A stretch of 45,856 nt of DNA from Spirochaetota bacterium (lineage in GTDB: Bacteria; Spirochaetota; Spirochaetia; SPDA01; B32-G16). Numbering within the stretch: position 1 is the first letter of the stretch; every line of letters begins with the position of its first letter. Positions 8,008 to 16,148 of this stretch are shown piece by piece. Under the pieces are notes generated by a model, which made no database searches, was not told where the DNA came from, and saw only the letters and a program-made list of their open reading frames with translations. The DNA lies in assembly GCA_003645645.1 (NCBI GenBank), contig QNBH01000004.1, forward strand, positions 1 to 45,856, written 5' to 3'. A program made the position numbers and the translations under genes.

Positions 8008-8633
8008 ATGAAAAAGCGTAATGAATTGAGCGGGGAGTTTTTCGAAATCGAAAAAGCCTTCCGTAAATTCCAGGCAGCGGAACAGCGGATTAAGAAGAGG
8101 GAAGAGGCAGAGCGGCAATCTGGTCGGCAGAAGAGACCGGTAAAACGACGGTGGTTTTCACCAGTTATTCTAGGCGTGCTGGCACTCCTTATCTTCTGTG
8201 TGCTGATTCCTCCTCTCCGCTATCCGGTTGATGGAAAGGCTACCTCCTTGTTTTTTCCCGAATTGCACCTGATAGCGGCTTTTTACCGGAGTTTGAGCTT
8301 CACCGCGGTCTTGATATAGCCGCGGAAGTCGGTACACCTGTATTGTCGGCAAGAAGCGGTATTGTAACAGAGACAGGAGTATCGCCCTCATACGGAAAAT
8401 ATATAATAATTCGTCATCTTCCCGGGATCTCCACTGTATATGCCCACCTCTCTGAAATCCTGGTTAAAAGGGGTGGTGTCGCATGACGAGGAAGAAAAAT
8501 CGGTAAGGCTGGTGCAACAGGCAGAACTACCGGCCCTCATCTTCATTTCGAGATCCGAATAAAAGGGAAATCTCTCCAACCCCGTTTCTTCTTGTTTTTT
8601 CACGATATTCGCCGTTTGTTTCTGGGGTGGTAA
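8008..8633 (+). pseudogene. Broken M23 (LytM) peptidase
   Basis: The N-terminal part (from ATG 8008) has a charged cytoplasmic stretch, one membrane segment (WFSPVILGVLALLIF) and RYPVDGKATS, the usual entry into an M23 domain. The domain then continues only in another frame: after the T6 run at 8251-8256 the frame shifts, giving RIAPDSGFLPEFELHRGLDIA and later GPHLHFEIR, both M23 zinc-site motifs. In that second frame a TGA at 8484-8486 interrupts VKRGGVVA/RGRKIG. The second frame ends at TAA 8631-8633. Two lesions make loss of function likely, although a single-base error in the homopolymer region cannot be excluded for the first. Confidence 0.8.
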
Positions 8634-8653
8634 GAGATCCTGCCACGAAGTTT

Positions 8654-8752
8654 GGGCTTCTTATTAAGATAAGCATATTATTTAAGAAGCTCCCTGAGCT
8701 AAAGCCGCATGGCAGTCTTAAGAACCCTAAAGCTTGAGCTCAGAGGAGCTCC
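8654..8752. other. Overlapping inverted repeats (alternative hairpins)
   Basis: Inverted repeat 1 pairs GGGCTTCTTA (8654-8663) with TAAGAAGCTCCC (8683-8694). Inverted repeat 2 pairs GCTCCCTGAGCTAAAGC (8689-8705) with GCTTGAGCTCAGAGGAGCT (8732-8750). They share 8689-8694, so only one can form at a time. They lie between the broken M23 gene and the terminator of the convergent operon. No T-tract follows on either strand, so this is not a simple terminator. Confidence 0.45.
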
Positions 8753-8773
8753 ACAACGAGCCTTTATCTGAAT

Positions 8774-8797
8774 AAAAAGCACCATTTTCGTGGTGCT
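8774..8797 (-). terminator. Rho-independent terminator of the methyltransferase/oxidoreductase operon
   Basis: On the minus strand AGCACCA and TGGTGCT form a 7-bp stem with a 6-nt loop, followed by TTTTT. It overlaps the stop codon of the MttB-like gene ending at 8796. Confidence 0.85.
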
Positions 8798-10229
8798 ACA
8801 AAAGAAGTATTTCCTCTATCCTTTCCTCAACGGAAGATTCGAGAGGCGGAGACGCGTGTGTTCGTAGAATCTCCTCCACTCTCAGGCGAGCTCTATCAAG
8901 CAGGGATTTACATCCTTTCTCCTGCCACACATAGTAGTTGTTTTGATCCATGAGTTTGGGAAACCAGAACTCTTCACGAAAGTGTTTCAGGGTATGTTCT
9001 TGATCGAGAAATTGCCCATCCGGTCCCACCTTTTCGATAACATCCAGTGCTGCATGTTCGGGGCTAAAATCCATTCCCCGGCAAATCCTCTTTACGATCC
9101 CTGCCACTTCATCACTTATTACAAGGGATTCGAGACTTGCAGTCATACCCGATTCGAGATAGCCCATATCATGAATCAAATTGTTACCGGTTAAATATTC
9201 GTGATAAACCGAAAGTCCGATCTCTATGCCTGCCTGCTGATCGAGCATCTTTGCATCACCGGCACCGGCCTTCGCGAAAGTGGGAATGCCGTAGGAAAGT
9301 GCCATCTCCTTGTTCATCAGTGAAGAAAGCCAAACTTCAGGAGAAAAATAGGGTTCTACCATCGTGCTCATATTTAGAAAAGCAACTGAGTTATGAATTA
9401 TGAGAGGTGCTCCAGGGGCTTTAAGCTGGTGAATCACCATACTGCTTAAATTACGTGCATTTCCCTGTATAAATGCTCCAGCAAGTGTTGCAGGAGCGGT
9501 GCTGCCGCCTATATCCACAGAATGATATTCCACGGGGATCCCCTTTTCAGCACAAAAAAGCACCTTCTGTAGCGATTCTTTAGGATGTATCAGGGGGGCA
9601 GTGTTCATGGCGTAGTGGATAACAAAGGGTTTTTCCTGTAGATTTTTCTCACCTCCGGCAACGGCTGCAGCCATTTGATAGATATCCTTAAGACCCTGGA
9701 GATCCCAGGCTGTAAACATAATGGGCTTGGTGGTGTTTCTGACCATGGCTGCAAAATGATACCTGTCGGAACGCTTTGCAGGAACATCGGCAGCAAGTCC
9801 CATGCTCATAATAAAGTTTATATTATCGAGAGCATCGGCAACTCGTGCAGCATCGTTCACATCCCCAATTACAGCCTTCCTTCTTTTCCCACTCTCATGG
9901 TCTATTACATTCGGAGTATCAGATCCCGTGCCAAAATATCCCTTGCGATCTTCTAAGACCATTGCCGTTTTACCAGAACGATTGTATATCTCTATTTTTT
10001 GAGGGACTGTTCTTATTGCTTCTTCGACGATGTGTTCCGGTATCTTCACACGACGGTTAGAATCTACCTTACAGCCGGCATCTCTCAGTAACCCCAGAGC
10101 CTCGTCTTCATATACTATAATTCCGGTTTTTTCTAAAACTCTTAAACTCCAGCGGTGAATCTCCAGTTTTTCTTCTTCTCCAAGAATGGTGATTTTTGGA
10201 TGATACCGCATAAGAAAGTCTTCTCGCAT
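8796..10229 (-). CDS. Trimethylamine methyltransferase (MttB) family protein, non-pyrrolysine
   Basis: The 477-residue protein is a corrinoid methyltransferase of the MttB/MtgB superfamily and closer to the family norm than the copy at 5648. It shows EEKLEIHRWSLRVLEKTGIIVYEDEALGLLRDAG split over the start, GYFGTGSDTPNVIDHESGKRR, EYHSVDIGGSTAPATLAGA, and the full C-terminal signature GQFLDQEHTLKHFREEFWFP followed by PKLMDQNNYYVW and RAR. No in-frame amber codon is present, so it is of the glycine-betaine-methyltransferase-like, pyrrolysine-free kind. It is the last gene of a five-gene minus-strand operon, 17 nt after the flavoprotein gene. An alternative start is ATG at 10211. Its corrinoid partner and substrate are not encoded here. 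Confidence 0.9.
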   Translation of the reverse strand: MREDFLMRYHPKITILGEEEKLEIHRWSLRVLEKTGIIVYEDEALGLLRDAGCKVDSNRRVKIPEHIVEEAIRTVPQKIEIYNRSGKTAMVLEDRKGYFGTGSDTPNVIDHESGKRRKAVIGDVNDAARVADALDNINFIMSMGLAADVPAKRSDRYHFAAMVRNTTKPIMFTAWDLQGLKDIYQMAAAVAGGEKNLQEKPFVIHYAMNTAPLIHPKESLQKVLFCAEKGIPVEYHSVDIGGSTAPATLAGAFIQGNARNLSSMVIHQLKAPGAPLIIHNSVAFLNMSTMVEPYFSPEVWLSSLMNKEMALSYGIPTFAKAGAGDAKMLDQQAGIEIGLSVYHEYLTGNNLIHDMGYLESGMTASLESLVISDEVAGIVKRICRGMDFSPEHAALDVIEKVGPDGQFLDQEHTLKHFREEFWFPKLMDQNNYYVWQEKGCKSLLDRARLRVEEILRTHASPPLESSVEERIEEILLL

Positions 10230-10246
10230 TTGTTTGACCTGGAAAG

Positions 10247-11956
10247 TTACGGTTTGTGTTTTTCGAATACTATATTATCACCTATCTTCTTCTGACCGAG
10301 GAAACAGAACCAATTATTATCATCCTGATGGGGATAGTCCTTTCTTTTTAAACAGGGTGGTCGGCTTTCTTTCCTTTCTATGGTAGAACGTAATATTATC
10401 TGTCCACATTCGATCAGGTTCCTAATTTCAAGGCAGTGGGTGATTTCATGGGGATTTTCCCCTTTAAGCTGCATGGTATTTTTGAGATACTCGAGGTATT
10501 CTATCCCCCTTTGAGCCATTGTCTCCGATCTGTATTCAATGTTGTAATCGGTCATTACATTCTGGATAAATTGCTGTGCATCCTCCCAGGAGTCTCCGCC
10601 CTTTCGAGCCAATATCTGATTGCAGAACTCCTCCACCTCTTCTTCTCCCTTTCCCATGGGCAGACCGGCGATTTTTTTCGAGTGTTCAGATGCCGATTCT
10701 GCCGCAAGATATCCCATGGTGAGAGCTCCGGGAACCACACTCTGGGGTGTTCCGCCTGCCTCATCCCCTGCTGCGTACAAACCCGCAATATTTGTACTGC
10801 AGTGCGAATCCACAATGGGTCCACATGCTGCAAAGGCTGAGTGTTCGGGTTCTATCGGCCATATTTCTATCTTGTGTTTTCTAAAATCCAACCCATACTC
10901 TTCCATTAGATGGAGAAAGGCAGTACCTAGACCTTCCTGGGAGACTGCCCACTTCATGTATTCCTGATCCTCTTCACTGCCCCAGGACATATCGGCATAG
11001 ATAGGTCCGCGTCCCGCATCCAGTTCGGATTGAAAAGTCTTTCCCGTACCGAAAGGAGTGAAGCAACCTCTCCACTTCTCTCCGTAATCTTCAAACTCAT
11101 GGGTTCTGGGTCTGATTACCTCTCCAAGTGCATTTAACCCGATTCCTGGAGGTTGAAAAGAGCCGCGGGGCAAACCGCCTCCCCGAATAAGATTTTTGGA
11201 AGACCAGCGTCCAGGAATTGATAAGAATTCCATATTAATCAGTTCTACGCCTGCCCGGAACATGGCCGCCTTGCCGTCCCCGGTAAGGGCTGGTGGCATT
11301 CTTATGGCGAAGGGCATCCCGTTGTAGGGTTTATAGAGCCGGTTGGGCCGTCCACAGGCCATTATAACCGACCTGGAACGAATAATGTGTAATTTCCCGT
11401 CTCTCGTTCCATAGCCTACTACCCCTGCAATTTGACCGTTCTCAAGGAGGAGATCTGTAACCATCACCCTGCTTAATATTTTAGCACCATTTCTTTTGGC
11501 AGCCTTTGTCATGATTCTCTTTATATCCCTTCCGTCAAAGTGGAGGGTATTTCTACACTTGTGCAACTGGTACTGTAGCCTTAGCTTACCGGGAAGAGTG
11601 GAATCCTCATAGCGAATTCGCGCGCCATACCTCTCCAGATCGAGGATTCGCTGAAAACTGGTTTCCGCTATATACCGGACAATTTCTCTATTGGCAAGGC
11701 CTCTGGCAACATTTTGGATATGATCTTCCACCAGATCATCCAGGCTTACGCCCTCCTGCTTCTGTACTTCCGGAAAATACCCCCAAATATGATCTATTCC
11801 CGATCCTGCACAACCCGAACGTTCTGGATTGGATTTATCCACAAGAATAACATTGTCATTAAGCTCTCCCGCCCGTATCGCGGCCGAGCATCCGGCTATT
11901 CCTCCGCCGACCACACATATGTTACAGGTATATTCTTCTTTTTCAATTTTAGCCAT
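10247..11956 (-). CDS. FAD-dependent oxidoreductase, AprA/fumarate-reductase flavoprotein family
   Basis: This 569-residue flavoprotein has a dinucleotide-binding start CNICVVGGGIAGCSAAIRAG (residues 11-30), the covalent-or-tight FAD region with RSGCAGSGIDHIWGYF, and a late ADENGGTPQ-like flavin segment (AAGDEAGGTPQSVVPGALTMG). The gene order flavoprotein plus small 8-Cys ferredoxin matches adenylylsulfate-reductase-like AprAB pairs. It is shorter than true AprA and no sulfate-activation gene is nearby, so APS reduction is not implied. It probably passes electrons between the ferredoxin at 11973 and an organic substrate in the cytoplasm. GGGAG lies 6 nt before the ATG. Confidence 0.85.
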   Translation of the reverse strand: MAKIEKEEYTCNICVVGGGIAGCSAAIRAGELNDNVILVDKSNPERSGCAGSGIDHIWGYFPEVQKQEGVSLDDLVEDHIQNVARGLANREIVRYIAETSFQRILDLERYGARIRYEDSTLPGKLRLQYQLHKCRNTLHFDGRDIKRIMTKAAKRNGAKILSRVMVTDLLLENGQIAGVVGYGTRDGKLHIIRSRSVIMACGRPNRLYKPYNGMPFAIRMPPALTGDGKAAMFRAGVELINMEFLSIPGRWSSKNLIRGGGLPRGSFQPPGIGLNALGEVIRPRTHEFEDYGEKWRGCFTPFGTGKTFQSELDAGRGPIYADMSWGSEEDQEYMKWAVSQEGLGTAFLHLMEEYGLDFRKHKIEIWPIEPEHSAFAACGPIVDSHCSTNIAGLYAAGDEAGGTPQSVVPGALTMGYLAAESASEHSKKIAGLPMGKGEEEVEEFCNQILARKGGDSWEDAQQFIQNVMTDYNIEYRSETMAQRGIEYLEYLKNTMQLKGENPHEITHCLEIRNLIECGQIILRSTIERKESRPPCLKRKDYPHQDDNNWFCFLGQKKIGDNIVFEKHKP

Positions 11957-11972
11957 AATTTACTCCCTTGTA

Positions 11973-12269
11973 TTACTCTTTAATAACAGAGCGCGTAAAT
12001 GCCGCAGCTTTTCTAAGGTTCTCCTCCTCGCCCCTTTTTGGTGGCCCGTAAAGTGCAGGAGAAGGCACAATATGGAGTTGCAACGGAAGCTTAAGCCGGA
12101 TTGCTTCTTTCGGACAGTCCATATAGCAAGCTCCACAGTACCAGCACTCCTTGGGGTAGCCTATTTCTGGAGGCTCTTTCCTGTTTTCAAAGGTGAAAAC
12201 ATCCTGAGGACAGACATCCCAACAGATACCACAGGCATTACAGAGATTTTTATCAATTACTGGTGGCAT
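11973..12269 (-). CDS. 2x[4Fe-4S] ferredoxin, AprB-like
   Basis: This 98-residue protein has two clusters' worth of cysteines: CNACGICWDVCP (from residue 10) and CWYCGACYMDCP (about 42-53). It is the electron-transfer partner of the flavoprotein gene that follows 16 nt downstream. The C-terminal tail (PSPALYGPPKR) resembles the short tail of AprB-like subunits, though the protein is shorter than AprB. AAGGAG precedes the ATG. Confidence 0.9.
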   Translation of the reverse strand: MPPVIDKNLCNACGICWDVCPQDVFTFENRKEPPEIGYPKECWYCGACYMDCPKEAIRLKLPLQLHIVPSPALYGPPKRGEEENLRKAAAFTRSVIKE

Positions 12270-12303
12270 ACTCTCTCTCCTTTCTATAAAATAGCAGTTA
12301 ATC

Positions 12304-14367
12304 TTAAATTTTATTAATATTAACCGGTATGGATGTTGTCTGAGGAAACCCGCTTATAGGATCGTTTACGTTGTCTAAGGTAAGTCGGTTAATGTTGGAA
12401 TTACCCCCCCAACCGTGGGTAACCTGAAGCATCCCCGGTTTTATTTCTCCTTTATGCATTAGCACGGCTTTAACAATAACTTCACCAGTCTCCGATTTGA
12501 TCCTTACTTTATCCCCATCTTTAATATCCAGTCCGGCGGCATCCTGAGAGTTAATTTCTACCACAGCATGGGGATATTTCCGAGAGAAACGGTAGATATT
12601 TCTGAAACGGGAATGAGTGAATACCAGATTTCTCGCTCCCGTGATAAGTGTAAAGGGATATTTATTCATGTTTTCCCTCGAGTAGAAGGGTTTCGTATAC
12701 AGCGGCAGTCCCTCATATCCCCGATCGGCAAGATACTCGGAGAAAAACTCGAACTTTCCCGAAGGAGTAGGGAAGGGAGTGTTTAGATATTTACGGTAGG
12801 TGATCGGCCTGTATTGCATTCCATGATGATTTTCCTGAAGAGCTTCAATAGAAACGGATGTGCCCTCAAGCATCCATCTGTTTACTTCCTCCTCGTTTTC
12901 CCATGGGAAGAATTTCTCGGCAAACCCCAACCGCTGTGCCAGTTCTTTCCAGAAAGAATACTCATCGACAACATCGGGGATATGCAGAACTTTTCTGGAA
13001 AGAGATACCCAATGATAGTGAGGGTAGAAGCTTAGTTCCGATCTCTCAAGAAATGATGCTGCTGGGAGGATATAATGGGCGAGGGATGCTGTTTCTGTTA
13101 AAAAGAGATCTCTTACAACAAAAAGATCCAACTTTGAGAATGCCTCTTTTACCTTCTCAGCATTTGGATTGGTTATTACAGGATTTGCCCCTGTTAGAAG
13201 CATTGCCCTTAAGGGATACTCTCCTTTCCCCAGAATATAGTCCATTGCTGTCATTGTATGACATTCTTTACGAAAATCGTAAAGAAGGGGAAATCTCTCG
13301 GCCCCAATGGGTTTAAGCTCTATCAGTGGTATTTCATCGTAGAGGTTTAGATTCTGTTCCCCCATTTGCTCGGGCCAGAGATCGCTGCCGGGAATATCCA
13401 CTGCTCCGCAGAGCCCTCCGAGACAGGCAATTGTTCTTATAGTCTGAACTCCGTTTTCCTGATGCTCCAGAGAGACCCCTACATAATTTGCTATATGGGG
13501 AATGTTCTCTCTTATGATCTCGGCCAGGGTGATGACATCACTCTCTTCAAGACCGGTTTCGTTGGCTACAAATGAAGGTTTAAAGTGCTGCGAATAGGCG
13601 CTTAACTCCGTAAAACCGGTTGAATATTTTTCTACGAAGTTTTTGTCGTAGCTCTCTGACTCTATAAGATAACGAATTAAACCCCATGCAAGTGCCCCAT
13701 CGCTTCCAGGTTTAATTTGAAGAAAGAGGTCTGCCTTATTAGCAATATTTGTGAGCCTCGGATCTATGGCTACAAGTTTACCACCTTTCTTTCTGGCTCT
13801 ATTGATAGGTGCCATGAATGTGGGATGGGAGGAGGGTGGGTTGGTACCCCAGAGAATTATCGCTTTTGCATTTTCGAAATCGGGAGAGGGGTTCCAGAAA
13901 CCCTGTACCAGGCAGTAGGCAATGTAACGACTGGCAAAACACTGAGAGTCACAGGAAAAGTAGTTAGGAGAACCGAGGGCGTGAGCGAATCTTCGAGCAT
14001 ACTTCTCCTGCTGAGCGAACCCAAGTGCCTCACCCTTCCATATTCCGATTGACCTTGCACCCGATTTTTCTTTGATTCCTTCTATCTTTGTAGCTATTTC
14101 ATCCATGGCACGGGGAAGTGAAATTTCAGAAAAAGAACCATTAGAGCTTCTCTTTAATGGTTTAAGGAGTCTTTCATCATGATAGACTGTATCCCTTGCA
14201 GCTACACCCTTCTGGCAGACACGACCTCTGTTCTGGGGATGGGCTTTCATACCGGAAATATCTTTTATCAATCCATCTTCGATATGGACATAAATCCCGC
14301 ATCTCATATCGCATTGCCTGCAAATGGTGGGTACAATACCTTTATATAAAATAGTTTTATGTCGCAT
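12304..14367 (-). CDS. Molybdopterin oxidoreductase, DMSO-reductase family
   Basis: This 687-residue catalytic subunit carries an N-terminal [4Fe-4S] site (Cys16, Cys19, Cys23, Cys51) and the bis-MGD fold: LPRAMDEIATKI, NYFSCDSQCFASRY (the likely Mo/W ligand is Cys143), the IILWGTNPPSSHP cofactor loop, and a C-terminal domain with TGARNLVFTHSR and VTHGWGGNSNINRLT. There is no Tat signal, so it works in the cytoplasm. It groups by eye with thiosulfate/polysulfide-reductase and acetylene-hydratase-like enzymes rather than formate dehydrogenases. With the ferredoxin and flavoprotein downstream it probably forms one electron-transfer enzyme or pathway. AAGGT precedes the ATG. Confidence 0.9.
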   Translation of the reverse strand: MRHKTILYKGIVPTICRQCDMRCGIYVHIEDGLIKDISGMKAHPQNRGRVCQKGVAARDTVYHDERLLKPLKRSSNGSFSEISLPRAMDEIATKIEGIKEKSGARSIGIWKGEALGFAQQEKYARRFAHALGSPNYFSCDSQCFASRYIAYCLVQGFWNPSPDFENAKAIILWGTNPPSSHPTFMAPINRARKKGGKLVAIDPRLTNIANKADLFLQIKPGSDGALAWGLIRYLIESESYDKNFVEKYSTGFTELSAYSQHFKPSFVANETGLEESDVITLAEIIRENIPHIANYVGVSLEHQENGVQTIRTIACLGGLCGAVDIPGSDLWPEQMGEQNLNLYDEIPLIELKPIGAERFPLLYDFRKECHTMTAMDYILGKGEYPLRAMLLTGANPVITNPNAEKVKEAFSKLDLFVVRDLFLTETASLAHYILPAASFLERSELSFYPHYHWVSLSRKVLHIPDVVDEYSFWKELAQRLGFAEKFFPWENEEEVNRWMLEGTSVSIEALQENHHGMQYRPITYRKYLNTPFPTPSGKFEFFSEYLADRGYEGLPLYTKPFYSRENMNKYPFTLITGARNLVFTHSRFRNIYRFSRKYPHAVVEINSQDAAGLDIKDGDKVRIKSETGEVIVKAVLMHKGEIKPGMLQVTHGWGGNSNINRLTLDNVNDPISGFPQTTSIPVNINKI

Positions 14368-14453
14368 ATATTACCTTTATGCTATCAGTAAAAAGTAATT
14401 GTGTCAAATTCGATTCTTTCATTATATGGAATTAAGTTTACTTATATGCACTC

Positions 14454-15605
14454 TTAATGTGAGTGATTAGAAGATACATAAGCCTTATGAAGCCTCCTCA
14501 CGCCCTCTTCGAGGTTATTGCTATTGTAAAAGGAAAAACTTATTCGCATATAATTCCGGAAACTTCCCTGTTCGGAACACCGAATACCTGGCATAAATCT
14601 TACACTGTATTTTTCGAGTTCGGGTAGTAGACTTGTAACATCAGTATTATCCGTAAATCTTACCCAGAGGAAAAAACCACCACAGGGAACTGTGAAGTCC
14701 ACTAATTTACCGAATTCTCTCCTTAGTGAGTTTACCAGAGCCTCGAGGCGTTCTCTGTACACTCTGCAGAGATAGTCTATGTGCTTTTGTAGAAGATCGA
14801 GCTCAAAAACACTTCTAACGATTGATGACAGGAAGGGGGCCAATCCCCCTCCGCTATCAAGAAAGCCACAAGTTATAAGCGGTTTCAGCAGAGAGGGAGA
14901 AGCATGGATCCAGCCCAACCTTAATCCCGGAGCCAGTATCTTTGAGAAGGAACCAAGTGAGATTACAGGCCCTCTATCTATAAAGTTTGAGAAACCAGGA
15001 GGAGGCTCTCCCCTGTAAGTTAAAAAGTGGTACACTTCGTCTGCCAGTATTAAAAAATTATGTTTTCCGCCAAGCTCTGCTATCTCCATGCGTCTCTCTC
15101 TGGGCAGAGTGGCACCGGAAGGGTTTTGATGTGTCGGGATCGTATAGAGAAAGGCGGGTTTTACGCTTTTTAGTTTATCTTCCAGATCTTCAACAATAAG
15201 ACCTTTACTATCGGTAGCTATGGGAATTACTTTAAGCCCATGATCTTCGAAAATGCGCAAGGAGAGAAAATATGTGGGATCTTCTACAAAAACTGTATCC
15301 CCTGGTACGGTGAAGATGGTACAAAGCAGATCCAGTGCCTGTGAAACTCCGTTTGTAATAAATAGATGGTTCTCTTTGACAGGGCATGAGCAATTAAAAC
15401 TTAAATAATCTGCCAGAAGCTTTCGAAAGGATTCATCACCCTGTTCCAGACCGTATTGCAGTATCAGGGGGTCCTTTTGGGCCGTTCTGTGTATAGAGGC
15501 TTTTTGAATTACCTCAAGAGGAAGCAGTGAGGGATCGGGGTGGCCCAAACCAAGGTCGATTATGTTACCTGGAACCACACTCTGTGTGGATGCCTGTAAA
15601 GACAT
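14454..15605 (-). CDS. PLP-dependent class I/II aminotransferase (2-aminoadipate/MocR-domain type)
   Basis: The 383-residue enzyme has the fold-type I core: IDLGLGHPDPSLLP near the start, LQYGLEQGDESFRKLL, ITNGVSQALDLL, PTHQNPSGATLP, ADEVYHFLTY, and SFSKILAPGLRLGW with the PLP Lys at residue 222. It acts on an amino-acid substrate in the cytoplasm. I place the start at 15605, because GAGGAG lies 8 nt upstream and the protein then begins as related enzymes do. The frame is open 20 codons further, but that stretch covers the promoter of the divergent regulator. It heads the minus-strand operon, so it may act on an amino acid produced or used in the same pathway. Confidence 0.88.
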   Translation of the reverse strand: MSLQASTQSVVPGNIIDLGLGHPDPSLLPLEVIQKASIHRTAQKDPLILQYGLEQGDESFRKLLADYLSFNCSCPVKENHLFITNGVSQALDLLCTIFTVPGDTVFVEDPTYFLSLRIFEDHGLKVIPIATDSKGLIVEDLEDKLKSVKPAFLYTIPTHQNPSGATLPRERRMEIAELGGKHNFLILADEVYHFLTYRGEPPPGFSNFIDRGPVISLGSFSKILAPGLRLGWIHASPSLLKPLITCGFLDSGGGLAPFLSSIVRSVFELDLLQKHIDYLCRVYRERLEALVNSLRREFGKLVDFTVPCGGFFLWVRFTDNTDVTSLLPELEKYSVRFMPGIRCSEQGSFRNYMRISFSFYNSNNLEEGVRRLHKAYVSSNHSH

Positions 15606-15646
15606 GATTTTTCTCTCCTCTGTTTGTAATTTATAATATTGTAAGC

Positions 15647-15675
15647 TTGACCTGTATTTAAGCATTAAGTATAGT
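15647..15675 (+). promoter_or_regulatory. Promoter of the TrpR-family gene
   Basis: TTGACC (15647-15652), 17 bp, TATAGT (15670-15675). The expected transcription start is only about 5 nt before the ATG at 15687, so the message would be almost leaderless. The same short interval must also hold the promoter of the divergent aminotransferase operon, so an operator here would touch both. Confidence 0.6.
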
Positions 15676-15686
15676 GTATTAAAGGC

Positions 15687-16010
15687 ATGTCAGAGAACCA
15701 CCAGACTTACGAATATGCTTTAAAGGAACTCTCTCTTGCCCTTGCAAAAACGGACGACGAAGAGCTCATAGAGAGATTTCTAAAAAGCCTCCTTACTAAG
15801 TACGAACTTTCGGAGATATCTTCACGCTGGGCTCTGGTAAGGCTGATCGATGAGGGTATAAGCCAGAGAAAAATAGCTCAAAAATTGGGCTTAAGCCTCT
15901 GTAAGATAACCAGAGGCTCAAAAGAGCTTAAAAAAAAAGACTCTGCATTCAAAAAACTAATCGACCGCTATAAATTGGTTTCTGAAGTTAAGGAGAAAAC
16001 CTTAAGTTAA
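15687..16010 (+). CDS. Trp repressor (TrpR)-family transcriptional regulator
   Basis: This 107-residue all-helical DNA-binding protein has the TrpR helix-turn-helix intact: RWALVRLIDEGISQRKIAQK then LGLSLCKITRGSKELKKKD, matching the family's SQRELKxxLGxxxxTITRGSN. TrpR itself is a dimer that binds DNA when loaded with tryptophan. The residues that contact tryptophan cannot be judged by eye here. It is divergent from the aminotransferase with about 80 bp between coding starts, and no trp biosynthesis gene is nearby, so it more likely controls the adjacent catabolic operon. The start is the first ATG; the AAAGG upstream is too close to be a good ribosome site. Confidence 0.88.
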   Translation: MSENHQTYEYALKELSLALAKTDDEELIERFLKSLLTKYELSEISSRWALVRLIDEGISQRKIAQKLGLSLCKITRGSKELKKKDSAFKKLIDRYKLVSEVKEKTLS

Positions 16011-16062
16011 TTATATCGCCGGTAATCCCACATTTTAAAAATACCATTCCTGCTTTTAAAAA

Positions 16063-16068
16063 TATAAT
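16063..16068 (+). promoter_or_regulatory. -10 box upstream of the dnaE-like gene
   Basis: TATAAT follows an AT-rich run; no convincing -35 is seen 16-18 bp upstream. It would give a leader of about 60 nt ending in the palindrome at 16121-16148. Confidence 0.4.
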
Positions 16069-16120
16069 AGTGGATTTAGCGGAGGCATCTCCCTCTTCAC
16101 ACGGTTGATTTTTTTCGGGA

Positions 16121-16148
16121 AGCATACTAAACTAATGTTTAGTATGCT
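16121..16148. promoter_or_regulatory. Perfect 28-bp palindrome over the start of the dnaE-like gene
   Basis: Arms AGCATACTAAAC (16121-16132) and GTTTAGTATGCT (16137-16148) are exact reverse complements around TAAT. The candidate start ATG 16135 lies in its centre and ATG 16147 at its edge. It can be an operator for a dimeric repressor (the core AAAC-N4-GTTT resembles the layout of an SOS box) or an RNA hairpin hiding the start codon. Confidence 0.6.

Noticed and set aside
5648-10229. Pyrrolysine-type trimethylamine methyltransferases
   Set aside because: Neither MttB-family gene has an in-frame TAG, and no pylS or pylT is seen, so they are of the non-pyrrolysine type.
10247-12269. True adenylylsulfate reductase (AprAB) for sulfate respiration
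   Set aside because: Both subunits are shorter than AprA and AprB, and no sat, qmo or dsr gene is nearby. The neighbours point to an organic substrate.
15606-15665. Extended N terminus of the aminotransferase
   Set aside because: The extra 20 codons have no ribosome site and coincide with the divergent promoter region; the ATG at 15605 has a good site.
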